A DNA stretch of 64,000 nucleotides from positions 1 to 64,000 of the forward strand of contig CAZWPX010000022.1 in the NCBI GenBank assembly GCA_964636125.1. The letters run 5' to 3'. Under the pieces are notes generated by a model that made no database searches, had not been told where the DNA came from, and worked only from the letters and a program-made list of their open reading frames with translations. Positions 6,132 through 14,558 of this stretch are shown here, piece after piece. The position numbers were made by a program, and so were the translations under genes. Each line of letters begins with the position of its first letter. The first letter of the stretch is position 1. The stretch is from CAJINA01 sp964636125. Lineage in GTDB: Bacteria; Desulfobacterota; Desulfobacteria; Desulfobacterales; CAJINA01.

Positions 6132-8345
6132 TTACGGCCAGGGTACATCGAGAACACAGTCGAATCCGCGAGCATAGTCATACGGATGTGAAATGGGATC
6201 CTCAAAATATTTGCGTGTCTGTATCTGCAATCGCATGATTTGTTCAACCGGGTCAATGTCTGAAATGGTGGTAATATTTTCAATCACCTCGTTGGGTATG
6301 ACGATCTCCTCAATATCCGTTGGAAGACGCAAGTACAACCGGTCGATCCAGTTCTCATCCATCAACACAATCCTCAGCTGATCATAGTTTCCGCCGGGAT
6401 TGGTCCAGGAAATCCGAAGATCTCCGATTATCCATTCATAGCTTATCGTTCCAGCAGATACCACGGGAATCGTTTCCTGCCCCGGGAAGTGAAATGTTTT
6501 GCTGATTTCCTGACCGACAACAGGTACGACAGTATACGTATAATCTCCTTCCAGCAAAGAACTGTCTTCCGGAAAGCGGACCGAATAACCTGTATATCTA
6601 TAGGGGCCGCTATAATCTACAGATTGTGCACCTTCATTCCATATCCCGGAATATGACAGGCTCTCGTAGTACTGACTGAGATGGGCGCCTGTGTCGTTGC
6701 CGTTACCATCTCTCATTTCAATTCGAAAAATGTCCCCATTTTCGATTGGCAACCCATATTTGGTTAACTCGACCCAACCTTGATATCTGTCCGTACCGCA
6801 AGGCAGGGTTCTGTATTGCAGGTAGGCATAGGGAATTAACAAAGGTGGCTTTATACCTGCAATTACCTGAAGCACATGCAGCAGTTCCTCAATGCCAATC
6901 TTCCCGTCTCCGTTTATATCGGCTCCTGAATCCACATTGGCGGGACTCATCCCGGATAGGACCTGCATAATAAAAGTCGCATCCATTAAGTCTACGTTTC
7001 GATCCTTGTTCAAATCCATTGGCGAGTAGGGTGGACTGGAGGCTGGGTTTCCGGGATCACTTTGGGATCGCCATTCCTCAATATTGGTAAAAAGGTCGCC
7101 GTCCGGATCGAGATCGGCGTCGTCGATATTCGGGGCAAGGCTATTGGTCACTTCCCAGCCATCTGGCATGCCGTCACCGTCGCTGTCAGAATTTCGCGGA
7201 TTTGTGGAGTTGTTATATTCTTCCAGGTTGGTCAGCCCGTCACCGTCGATATCGTCTCCGCTGTCGTTGCGATAGCCATCGAGGCCGTTAGCCTCCTCCC
7301 AGGCTTTGGGCATGCCGTCCGGAGAGATCATGACGGTCCCGGCACTGAAGCTGTCGTCGCTCTCGGATCCATCGGTGATGGTTCCGTAGATGTAAAAGGT
7401 TTCGCCTCCGGTAAAGCCGGAAACATCCCAATCGAGATAGTTGGGGCCGTCTTCAAATATCGTGCTGGCAATTTCTACGCCGTCGCCGGTATTTTGATCG
7501 ATATCGTAGTAGATCGTAATCAGGGCGTTGGAATCCACATCCCCGTCAATCCAGGTAATTCGGAAAACATCGTCGACCGGCTCATTGGCCGTATTCGGTT
7601 CCACGATTTTAATGGCTGGATTGGTTGAGGCAACGGCAAAATCAATCCCGGTGACGGTTTGGCCTAAGGTCACCGAGATAGCATCTGCCTGGCCACAGTC
7701 GGTACTATCGGTACCATACCATTCGTCAATATATTCCTTAGCACCGCAAAACGAACATGTTTTGAGATAGGCACTCCCTGCTGGCAATCCTGTAAACGTA
7801 TAAGTACCGGTTGCGTCAGTGTAGGCGTTTCCAATATGCTGCGCATCACCGCAACCATTGCTGAAGGCCTGTATCGCTCCACCGGAGATCGGATCACCGG
7901 TATCAGTTGTCAACCTTCCTGATATCATACCGCCCGATGCAAGGCTCAAATTAATGTTTTCCGCTGTTTGACCGGCAGTTATGGGTACCGCTTCTGCCTG
8001 AGCACAGTCATGGTTCTCAGTTCCGTACCACTCGTCTATGAAATTCTTATCGCTACCGCAAGTTGCGATACATGTTCTGATGTAAACGCTCCCGACTGGC
8101 ACAGAGGTAAACTCATAATTTCCCTCGCCGTCGGTAAACGTGCCCCCAATTACATCGTAAGTGCATGTATCCGTGAAGGCCCTTACTCCCTCATTGGGTA
8201 TGGGATTCCCCAAATCATCAGTAATTCTTCCCGAAATTCCACCAGTCTCCGCACTTGCGCCTCCAAATGATGTCACCACAAACGTGATAGCAATAATAAG
8301 AGCAAAGCTTATTTTTCGGAGATATATTTCAGTTCTGAGAGTCAT
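6132..8345 (-). CDS. Secreted multidomain Ca-binding protein with dockerin-like repeats
   Basis: 737 residues from the ATG at 8345, which follows TAGGAGAAGCC; a TTG further upstream lacks such support. Order: signal peptide (about 1-32, ending GGASAETGG), two carboxypeptidase-regulatory-like beta-sandwich repeats (about 33-240; both read SGRxTxDxGxPI and GxYxFxxxPxGxxYxxTC), a beta domain, then thrombospondin type 3-like Asp-rich calcium repeats (DIDGDGLTNLEEYNNSTNP, SDSDGDGMPDGWE), then a dockerin-like pair of EF-hand loops (DLNKDRNVDLMDATFIMQVL and DINGDGKIGIEELLHVLQVI) near 445-500, then about 230 residues of unassigned beta-rich sequence. Surface or extracellular; a structural or adhesive role is inference. 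It follows the caspase-fold gene with about 135 bp between. Confidence 0.8.
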   Translation of the reverse strand: MTLRTEIYLRKISFALIIAITFVVTSFGGASAETGGISGRITDDLGNPIPNEGVRAFTDTCTYDVIGGTFTDGEGNYEFTSVPVGSVYIRTCIATCGSDKNFIDEWYGTENHDCAQAEAVPITAGQTAENINLSLASGGMISGRLTTDTGDPISGGAIQAFSNGCGDAQHIGNAYTDATGTYTFTGLPAGSAYLKTCSFCGAKEYIDEWYGTDSTDCGQADAISVTLGQTVTGIDFAVASTNPAIKIVEPNTANEPVDDVFRITWIDGDVDSNALITIYYDIDQNTGDGVEIASTIFEDGPNYLDWDVSGFTGGETFYIYGTITDGSESDDSFSAGTVMISPDGMPKAWEEANGLDGYRNDSGDDIDGDGLTNLEEYNNSTNPRNSDSDGDGMPDGWEVTNSLAPNIDDADLDPDGDLFTNIEEWRSQSDPGNPASSPPYSPMDLNKDRNVDLMDATFIMQVLSGMSPANVDSGADINGDGKIGIEELLHVLQVIAGIKPPLLIPYAYLQYRTLPCGTDRYQGWVELTKYGLPIENGDIFRIEMRDGNGNDTGAHLSQYYESLSYSGIWNEGAQSVDYSGPYRYTGYSVRFPEDSSLLEGDYTYTVVPVVGQEISKTFHFPGQETIPVVSAGTISYEWIIGDLRISWTNPGGNYDQLRIVLMDENWIDRLYLRLPTDIEEIVIPNEVIENITTISDIDPVEQIMRLQIQTRKYFEDPISHPYDYARGFDCVLDVPWP

Positions 8346-8481
8346 GGCTTCTCCTACCCAGCATTGAGTTGATGGAAGCAATAAATTTTTCCAAGGTTTG
8401 TTTTAAGGCAAGAATTGTGCAAATTTGGAGTCGGGTTGTCAAAAGGCCCTCCATGATAGCATCTTCGGCTAAATATCTCTC

Positions 8482-9657
8482 TTACTTGGGCAAAAAGATA
8501 AAATCACCTCCATCGTGGCCAGCATTGCGTATATCAGAATATTCGGGCGTCTGTGCTGAATTTACGATAACTTTTGACCTTAATTTCTGGAACATTTGTG
8601 TTGTATCCAACACTTGTTCATTACTGACGAGTACATCTAAGATCGCAGAAGCAAATACGGAATGCTCGTTTTTACCACCACCGTCGACAACTGGTTCAAG
8701 GCCACCTGATGCTAAGACAACCCTAGCCTTCTTTTCAGATAAACGTGAATAGTGACCGGTTGTTCTATTTGTAATGTTTATACCTCTGGCTAACTTTCCA
8801 GAGTAACAACTATCGGCAATTACCAGAATATGTTTTGCTTTTATCGCTTTTATAGATTTTGTGATAGTCTCATTCGATATCCAATTTATCCTACTACCCT
8901 CAGAGGCATCAACCGGTAACCAATATCCTTCTTCTTCTTCTTGGTCATGCCACCCATGCCCGGCATAATATATAAGAAAATTGTCGTTCACAGTTAATCT
9001 ATTTCTAAATCGTTCCAATGAGAGAAGAATATCATCACGGTTTGCGTCGATGATTGTCTCAACAGTAAACCCATATTTTTCTATTAACAGTTTTGAAAAC
9101 TCGTTTGCATCATTCTTTGCGGAAATTAGTTCGGGAAGCCAAAGATATTCATTGTTTCCAATTACGAGTGCGTAATAGTTTCCGAAGTTTACCCCTGAAA
9201 CCGATGCTGAGGCTAAATTGTTTTCTTCATGCGCTATAGTGGTTTTTGATAGATCAAATGATATATTGTATATCTTAAATGCACCATATCCGTTATCATC
9301 ACAGATCTTAATTGTATTCCGCCCAGGCACCAGGTGTTTTGTCTTGATGTATACCGCTTTTTTAGATGGTAATTTATACCTGGCCCACATGGAATTATTA
9401 ACCGAGAAGTAAGGAGAGCATTCATCATCGCCAATCCAATGAACGATAATGGGGATTTTCCTGTTTACTTTTAGAATATTCCCAGGAAGAAAAACTTCTA
9501 CCTCGAATGGGTTCGACATCCCAATGTTATCGAAACGTTTATTAATTGGACGAGTGTAGTCACCCCATTTAAATCCGGAAATAGAATAACAATTTGAAGT
9601 TATGAAAAAAAAGCAAATGGTAAAAATCATAGTGAAAGACAAAAATTGTTTTAACAT
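8482..9657 (-). CDS. Secreted caspase-fold (peptidase C14-like) protein
   Basis: 391 residues. A signal peptide (about 1-26) is followed by an N-terminal beta domain (27-150) and a caspase p20-like domain (about 158-380). The fold opens with YYALVIGNNEY and includes the dyad: His234 in YYAGHGW and Cys284 in VIADSCYSG. These are the metacaspase/caspase-like signatures. Substrate specificity in C14 enzymes is set by acidic pocket residues I cannot assign. The start ATG at 9657 follows AGAGGACACTTTTA. It lies immediately upstream of the Ca-binding secreted protein in the same orientation, so one may act on or with the other; that is inference from position only. Confidence 0.88.
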   Translation of the reverse strand: MLKQFLSFTMIFTICFFFITSNCYSISGFKWGDYTRPINKRFDNIGMSNPFEVEVFLPGNILKVNRKIPIIVHWIGDDECSPYFSVNNSMWARYKLPSKKAVYIKTKHLVPGRNTIKICDDNGYGAFKIYNISFDLSKTTIAHEENNLASASVSGVNFGNYYALVIGNNEYLWLPELISAKNDANEFSKLLIEKYGFTVETIIDANRDDILLSLERFRNRLTVNDNFLIYYAGHGWHDQEEEEGYWLPVDASEGSRINWISNETITKSIKAIKAKHILVIADSCYSGKLARGINITNRTTGHYSRLSEKKARVVLASGGLEPVVDGGGKNEHSVFASAILDVLVSNEQVLDTTQMFQKLRSKVIVNSAQTPEYSDIRNAGHDGGDFIFLPK

Positions 9658-9692
9658 TAAAAGTGTCCTCTATAGTGTTATCTGGTACAAAG

Positions 9693-9763
9693 CCAAGATA
9701 TCATCGCATTGAATTTGTTGAACATATTTATCGCATATCATAGTGTTAAGCAAGCGGTAATCG
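9693..9763. repeat. Dispersed repeat B, copy 2
   Basis: 71 bp starting CCAAGATATCATCGCATTGA. It aligns with 6026-6096, and its first 35 bp align with coding sequence of the decayed gene at 18.76 kb. It is located upstream of the caspase-fold gene. Confidence 0.65.
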
Positions 9764-9786
9764 GCAAGCAGGGTCCAATAAAATGA

Positions 9787-9823
9787 AAACAGGGTGACCT
9801 CGTATCCGGGTTCACCCTGTTTC
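9787..9823. terminator. Hairpin terminator between AOR remnant and caspase gene
   Basis: AAACAGGGTGA pairs with TCACCCTGTTT around a 15-base loop. T-rich sequence follows on both strands, stronger on the minus strand (TTTTCATTTTA), so it could end transcripts coming from the sulfatase side. Confidence 0.6.
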
Positions 9824-9894
9824 AATTAATGGCTGGGTAGTGATATTCAAATGATACTTGATAGAAAACTAGTATGGCATATCATTCCAGCGGG

Positions 9895-10068
9895 TTAAGA
9901 TAAGGGGTCTTTTCCCGGAATCATCCGGTCAAATAAAAGCTTTAATCCAAGGCCCTTGGCCCCCAGAAAAAGGCGGCGTTCGCGGGCAGTCACCACATAT
10001 ATTTCATGGGTTTGGCTCTCAAGATCAATTTCCAGTATCTGGTTGTTTGTTCCTTTAATCTGTTTCAT
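9895..10068 (-). pseudogene. Aldehyde:ferredoxin oxidoreductase (AOR), N-terminal remnant
   Basis: From an ATG at 10068 the frame gives 57 residues starting MKQIKGTNNQILEIDLE, then FLGAKGLGLKLLFD and IPGKDPLS before a stop. This is the start of tungsten-dependent AOR (pattern GKxLxxDLTxxx...FLGGKGLAxxLLxxxxPxxxDPL). Normal AORs are about 600 residues, so about 90 percent is missing; no continuation is seen downstream in any frame. A further AOR fragment, beginning where this one stops, lies at 32004-32183. A longer frame to 10164 would start with TTG. Confidence 0.75.
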
Positions 10069-10183
10069 TTTGTATTCCGGAATCCAGCCTTGATGCTGAC
10101 TGAAAAGCCCGGACAAGAACAAACATGACAACTTGTACCACAAGTTTTTTTGATCTTTTTTCAATATTCATACCTTCCCTTTT

Positions 10184-11935
10184 TTACTTATCTTGAAACG
10201 GTTCATGAGGTAGTTTCTGTGATGGCGGGTCAAACAGTTTTAAAAACATCCCCATGGAAAGGGCATTTCCTTTTTCATATGAAAATCCGGCCAGAGTCGT
10301 GACAGGGCTTTTTATTCCTGCAAGCATGGCTTTGAATGGTCCTGATTCAGCCCGCACCATAATCTCCGGATTTTTGGGAAGGCCGGGCCTGATTTCAGCC
10401 ACGCCTTTGCGCAGATAAATAGAAAAAGCCTTGTCAACGTCGGTAAAACCAATCCCCACCGTTTTTTCCATGTCCCTGGATGCCTTAGAGTCCAGGCTTG
10501 TGGCAAGCATGGAGAAAAATCCTTCAAGGGGAAACTGTGATAACTGTTCCGGGTTGGTTTTAATCTGTTCTTTGGCCACGAAGTTATCCCGGATTTCCAC
10601 GGCTTCGGTCAGATAATAATGCCTGGCATTGGCATTCTGCGTCTGCCTGGCCAGGGCCATGAGGGAATCAACCCTCAATTTTCGGACTTCCGGATTTTCC
10701 GGTTTGAGGTACAAAAGATGCCCTGTAAGCTCTAGTGCTTTCTGATACTCTTGTTTCTCATAAAAAATCATGGCTTGCGAATCAAGATTCTTTTCACCGC
10801 CTGCAATATCAGCCATCAATTGTGCCTGTTCGTTTTTTGAAAGCGGATTTAAATCTGTTGAATCACCGCTGAACCAGCCGAGATTGCCACTGAAAAGCGA
10901 GCGCAGGGACCAGGAAACAGACCCGTAAAATTCCTGGAGATAAGGGGCTTTTGACAGGTGGGCCGGAAGTGTCACATATTCTGCAAGCTCATCAGGGGTC
11001 ATGCCCTGGTTGATACCCCTGATACCCTGGTCATGGACAAACTGGATGGCATCACGATAATCGGTTATGATGGAATAAATTTTGTCCGCGCCGGACAGGG
11101 GCCTGCTATGGCAGGGGGCCAGATGTTCCGGGCGCAGGTCCCGAATGATATCCAGGCTTTTGTACCAGTTCTCAAGACTTCGGAACATGGTACCCCGTAT
11201 GGTATAGAGATTTGGAAAGGAATGGTAAAAATTATCCCCGCAGATCAGAAGATTTTGATCCGGAAGATAAACATATATCTGATCATCGGTTTCCCCGGGG
11301 GCATGGATCAGTTTGAGCCTGACACCTGACACGGTGATCGCAAGTTCGTCTGAAAATGTATGGGTGGGTTTAAGATACCCGCTGGAAGCATTGTCATTGA
11401 TCCCTAAAAAAGGACCGATACCGGCATTTACGATACCCTTTTCATCCAGACAGGTACCAAACATCCGCATGCTTCGGGTACCGATAATAGGTCGCATCTT
11501 GTTTACCAGGCGCTGGACATGTGAATCCAGGGTATCATGGGCATAGATATCAGGGAAATTGCCCTGGCCTGTCATAGCCCGGGCACCCAAGACATGGTCC
11601 ACATGATTGTGCGTATATATGATGGCCTTAACCGGTTTGCTGGATATTTTTTTAAACTCGGTAAAAACCATTTGGGCCTGTTCAACAGACTCCATGGTAT
11701 CCACAATGATTAAACCGTCTTTTCCTTCAATCATGATGGAATTGGCAAGGCCAAATCCGACTGCGGAATATACATTTTTCCCAATCTGATACACCTTTTG
11801 GTCAAATTCAGCGGTGTGCTGTGAAAGTACTTTTGAACTCTTAGTATTCACTGACTTTTTGTTGTTGTTCCTGGATGGGTCTGCACAGGATACCATGGTA
11901 AGGAGCAAACAAATCACCAGCAGTATTTTTTTCAT
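10184..11935 (-). CDS. Alkyl-sulfatase family metallo-beta-lactamase-fold lipoprotein
   Basis: 583 residues from the ATG at 11935, preceded by GGAGGCGATTGTC. The N-terminus is a lipoprotein signal (LVICLLLTMVSC). The metallo-beta-lactamase domain, about 45-330, carries the zinc motif YTHNHVDH (His109, His111, Asp113, His114), then HAPGETDDQIYVYLPD and LLICGDNFYHSFPN. A helical dimerisation domain follows with EYVTLPAHL and FYGSVSWSLRSLFSGNLGWF, then a C-terminal SCP2-like domain. This architecture is that of SdsA/BDS1-type secondary alkyl sulfatases, which split alkyl sulfate esters to alcohol and sulfate. It is transcribed divergently from an AraC regulator that probably controls it. Substrate range cannot be read from sequence. 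Confidence 0.88.
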   Translation of the reverse strand: MKKILLVICLLLTMVSCADPSRNNNKKSVNTKSSKVLSQHTAEFDQKVYQIGKNVYSAVGFGLANSIMIEGKDGLIIVDTMESVEQAQMVFTEFKKISSKPVKAIIYTHNHVDHVLGARAMTGQGNFPDIYAHDTLDSHVQRLVNKMRPIIGTRSMRMFGTCLDEKGIVNAGIGPFLGINDNASSGYLKPTHTFSDELAITVSGVRLKLIHAPGETDDQIYVYLPDQNLLICGDNFYHSFPNLYTIRGTMFRSLENWYKSLDIIRDLRPEHLAPCHSRPLSGADKIYSIITDYRDAIQFVHDQGIRGINQGMTPDELAEYVTLPAHLSKAPYLQEFYGSVSWSLRSLFSGNLGWFSGDSTDLNPLSKNEQAQLMADIAGGEKNLDSQAMIFYEKQEYQKALELTGHLLYLKPENPEVRKLRVDSLMALARQTQNANARHYYLTEAVEIRDNFVAKEQIKTNPEQLSQFPLEGFFSMLATSLDSKASRDMEKTVGIGFTDVDKAFSIYLRKGVAEIRPGLPKNPEIMVRAESGPFKAMLAGIKSPVTTLAGFSYEKGNALSMGMFLKLFDPPSQKLPHEPFQDK

Positions 11936-12057
11936 GACAATCGCCTCCAAAATTCTGATGCCAGCCGCTTTTGGCAGTATGGGTTCCAGATTCTTGATTA
12001 AACCTGTACAACCATATAAGTAATTTTAAAGAATGAACATGACTGGAAAAGGCGATT

Positions 12058-12077
12058 TTGTTGTAATTTGTTGCAAC
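12058..12077. promoter_or_regulatory. Candidate AraC-type operator, 10-bp tandem repeat
   Basis: Two abutting decamers, TTGTTGTAAT and TTGTTGCAAC, lie in the divergent spacer between the alkyl-sulfatase gene and the AraC-family gene, about 38 bp before the regulator start. One-turn-spaced direct repeats are typical of AraC-family half-sites. The assignment to this regulator is inference. Confidence 0.45.
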
Positions 12078-12114
12078 CGCTGATTTTTAGAAAAGGTTTG
12101 GGGGAAAAAACAGC

Positions 12115-13125
12115 ATGGTCTCAGAGAAAACCTCATCAGCCGTCTCCATTATTGCGTTGTTTGATATCATCAAAGATCACGGCATGTCTGTTACAGAGCT
12201 TGAAAAAATAACCGGCATCAACCGAAGCAAAATGGATGATCCTGACGCACGCATCACCATGACCCAGTTTTTAAACCTGTGGCAGATTGCCGTGGATGTG
12301 ACCAATGACCCTGCCTTAGGCCTTCACTTAAGAAAAAACTATGGTACAAACATCATGCATTTTGTGGTGATCATTGCCCTGAACAGTGAAAACCTTTTTG
12401 AAGCTATGCAGTCGTGGGCGCGGTATGCCATGCTCATCTGCGAGACAGACAGGATAGAAATTTTTGAAAAAAAGGACCATTATATTTTTACCTATACCAA
12501 CACTTCACCGGAATATGAAAACCGATGGATTCCCGAACATCATTGTTCCCTTGCCCTTGGCTACGGCAGAATGATGACCCAAAAGGAGTTCGACCCTGTT
12601 GAAGTCTGGTTCAGGCATGAAAACCCGGGTTATATCGACGAATATGAAAAAACATTTAACTGCCCGGTTTTTTTCAACAAGGAAGAAAACCTGGTCAAAA
12701 TAAAAAAAGAGGATATGCTGCACTCCATCATATCCCCGGATCCTTACCTTAAATCCATTCTTAAAAAACATGCGGATGAATCCATTGAAAAGTTCAGTAA
12801 AGGTCCTTCCTTAAAAGCAAAGGTTCAAAAATACATGCTCAAAAATCTTCATACAGGTACCGTTACTATCCAGTCGATGTCCGATGCCATGAATATGGAC
12901 CGCTCCACCCTTCACCGGCATTTGAAAAAGGAAGGCACTGCATTCAGGGATCTTCTCACCCAAACCAGAAAAGAGCTTGCAAGAAACCACCTGATCCAGG
13001 GGCTGACTGCCACACAGACAGGCTACCTGCTTGGCTTTGCCGACCCAAGCACCTTCCAGCGGGCCTTTAAGCGCTGGTTTGGTCAAAGCCCGGGCGAATT
13101 CAGAAAAGAATTCAGACAAATATAA
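12115..13125 (+). CDS. AraC-family transcriptional regulator
   Basis: 336 residues. The N-terminal about 200 residues form the Arabinose_bd-type sensor domain found in OruR/ArgR-like AraC regulators (features ITMTQFLNLWQIAVDVTNDP and LGLHLRKNYGT). The C-terminus, about 235-336, has two HTH motifs: TVTIQSMSDAMNMDRSTLHR and the closing GLTATQTGYLLGFADPSTF with FKRWFGQSPGEFR, the AraC signature. The start follows GGGGGAAAAAACAGC. Divergent placement against the alkyl sulfatase argues that it senses a related substrate and activates that gene. A short GAGCC/GGCTC hairpin at 13135-13146 may end the transcript. Confidence 0.9.
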   Translation: MVSEKTSSAVSIIALFDIIKDHGMSVTELEKITGINRSKMDDPDARITMTQFLNLWQIAVDVTNDPALGLHLRKNYGTNIMHFVVIIALNSENLFEAMQSWARYAMLICETDRIEIFEKKDHYIFTYTNTSPEYENRWIPEHHCSLALGYGRMMTQKEFDPVEVWFRHENPGYIDEYEKTFNCPVFFNKEENLVKIKKEDMLHSIISPDPYLKSILKKHADESIEKFSKGPSLKAKVQKYMLKNLHTGTVTIQSMSDAMNMDRSTLHRHLKKEGTAFRDLLTQTRKELARNHLIQGLTATQTGYLLGFADPSTFQRAFKRWFGQSPGEFRKEFRQI

Positions 13126-13363
13126 AAAGTCATTGAGCCATGGCTCTTTACCATCGCAGCTTAAGGTGGTTTGAAGCCTGCTCCTGTAAACCGGCTCCGA
13201 GGGGCCTTCCCCCATCGCTATATATCGGGACGAAAACACAAGATACAGGGTTTGGCTGAAATCATAATTTTTCAGCTTTAGTTAGAGATATCATACCAGA
13301 AAATTATTTATCAGGACTATCAAATCTTACCTGATTTCCTTAGCATATCACCCGACGAAAAAG
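13126..13363. other. Intergenic stretch without recognised gene
   Basis: Holds the weak hairpin GAGCCATGGCTC at 13135-13146 after the AraC gene and a short match (AAAACACAAGATAC near 13233) to the dispersed repeat seen at 1335 and 18697. Nothing else is recognisable. Confidence 0.4.
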
Positions 13364-13519
13364 CTACTTTTTCATCTTCCGCCACTCCTTAGGCGAAACA
13401 TACTGATCCATAAGCGCCTACATCCCCGTTATTCGCAGTTTGGCTTGCGGTTCGGCCTCTTTATAGGTTGTGAGTTTCTTACCGCATTTGAAGGGCGAGT
13501 GGGTAAAGCCAATTGTGGC
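13364..13519 (-). pseudogene. Broken small CDS with one in-frame TAG
   Basis: One minus-strand frame reads FKCGKKLTTYKEAEPQAKL, RITGM, then TAG (13418-13420), then ALMDQYVSPKEWRKMKK and a final TAG. The protein-like composition continues smoothly through the first TAG, suggesting a recent nonsense mutation, or less likely readthrough. Family is unknown. The upstream end is also closed by a stop, so the N-terminus is missing. Confidence 0.45.
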
Positions 13520-13527
13520 TCAAGGTT

Positions 13528-13914
13528 TTAGGGAGATTCTACCTTTGCCTCCCTTTTCGGCCATTTTTTGATGATATCTATTATGTTTCGAACAAAGGCA
13601 CACTCACAACGAGCAGAACATTTATCTAATTGATCCTGATACAAACAATATTCCGGGCAATGATCGCTTCCGGTGACGCGGTCTTTGAAAATTGTGCCTT
13701 CATACAACCCGTTAAAATATCGCACGGATAAAGAAAGAGCTGCACCACAAGAGTGATTGAAAATGAAGGTTCCGGCTAAAAGGTCATCAAAGTTTACTTG
13801 ATAGCCAATTATTTCTATGGCCGGATCCTCTAATAAATCATCTCGAGCAAACCATTTATTACCACATGGTAAACATTCTTTAAAAACTGGCATTACGTAC
13901 TTACCTGAATCCAT
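13528..13914 (-). CDS. Conserved Cys-rich hypothetical protein
   Basis: 128 residues with eleven Cys. Landmarks are LPCGNKWFARDDLLEDP, IIGYQVNFDDLLAGTF, FNHSCGAAL, and a cluster CPEYCLYQDQLDKC followed by CECAFVRNIIDIIKKWP. I recall this arrangement from uncharacterised deltaproteobacterial proteins; the cysteines could hold zinc or an Fe-S cluster, which is inference. The start follows GGAGCCAAAAAAG. It stands alone before the assembly gap. Confidence 0.7.
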   Translation of the reverse strand: MDSGKYVMPVFKECLPCGNKWFARDDLLEDPAIEIIGYQVNFDDLLAGTFIFNHSCGAALSLSVRYFNGLYEGTIFKDRVTGSDHCPEYCLYQDQLDKCSARCECAFVRNIIDIIKKWPKREAKVESP

Positions 13915-14012
13915 CTTTTTTGGCTCCGTCCTTTAAAAATTTTTTCCTTTGAAACTTCATAATATTACCAAAAAACCACAGTTTCGCATCATAGAATCTG
14001 CCTTCCATTTCT

Positions 14013-14022
14013 NNNNNNNNNN
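14013..14022. other. Assembly gap (10 Ns)
   Basis: Ten Ns join two contigs. The true gap length is unknown, and a coding fragment on the right is cut by it. Confidence 0.99.
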
Positions 14023-14089
14023 CAGGTATTGGTAAACCTTGAGGACATACCTCTATACAATCGCTACATTCTTCGCATTGTAAAGCATC
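14023..14089 (-). pseudogene. 4Fe-4S fragment resembling the C-terminus of an aldo/keto reductase
   Basis: The minus-strand frame reads DALQCEECSDCIEVCPQGLP and runs into the Ns. CxxCxxCxxxCP is a 4Fe-4S ligand set, and the flanking ALQC...CPQGLPIP is typical of the C-terminal ferredoxin-like tail of aldo/keto reductase family oxidoreductases. A TAA immediately upstream closes the frame, so it is either a remnant or a misassembled end of a gene in the gap. Confidence 0.55.
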
Positions 14090-14092
14090 TTA

Positions 14093-14558
14093 ACCTCCAT
14101 TCGAATTTATAGTGAGATATTAAATGCCCCAAAACGATGGATAGGGGGCTTTGTTGCGAAATTCAAAATACAGATAAATGATAATTAATGGCTTGGATAA
14201 ATTAAAGATTCCATATCTTGTGGTCGATGAAAATAATGCGTAACTGAAGACTACGCTAATAAGCCTTCAAACCGAAAACTGTGATTGATGGAGAGTATCT
14301 TTTTCGGGTAATCCTTGTGATATCCGATGATTTCAGGCCCCAATTTGAAGCCCTCGATCCTTTTGTTAGCTTGCCACATCATTGAATTATCAGTTTAATC
14401 CAAATTGATGTGATATTTAAATTATCATAACAATTTAGTATGTTATGGCCGGTACATTTTAATAGCAGCTATCTGTCGCGGACGAGCTCCAATAATCTAT
14501 TTCGGCTACCCCAACATGTTGCGGTCCCCTCGAAAACTGAAAAACACTGAATCCAGCT
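14093..14558. other. Intergenic stretch with dispersed repeat A copy 2
   Basis: No gene recognised. The sequence from 14370 to 14476 is repeat A. A GGGGGCTTTGTTGCGAAA string near 14147 resembles insertion-sequence ends, but no partner end or transposase is visible. Confidence 0.4.
14370..14476. repeat. Dispersed repeat A, copy 2
   Basis: Aligns to 1379-1487 over about 105 bp, sharing CTTGCCA, TGTGATATT, TGTTATGG and TACATTTTAAT. Lies about 80 bp downstream of the multi-PAS kinase stop. Confidence 0.65.

Noticed and set aside
14147..14165. Insertion sequence end (GGGGGCTTTGTTGCGAAA)
   Set aside because: No second end, target duplication or transposase fragment found nearby.
1379..14476. Integron attC sites as an explanation for repeat A
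   Set aside because: Repeats follow gene ends and contain GTTATGG, but no RYYYAAC/GTTRRRY pair, no attI and no integron integrase is visible.
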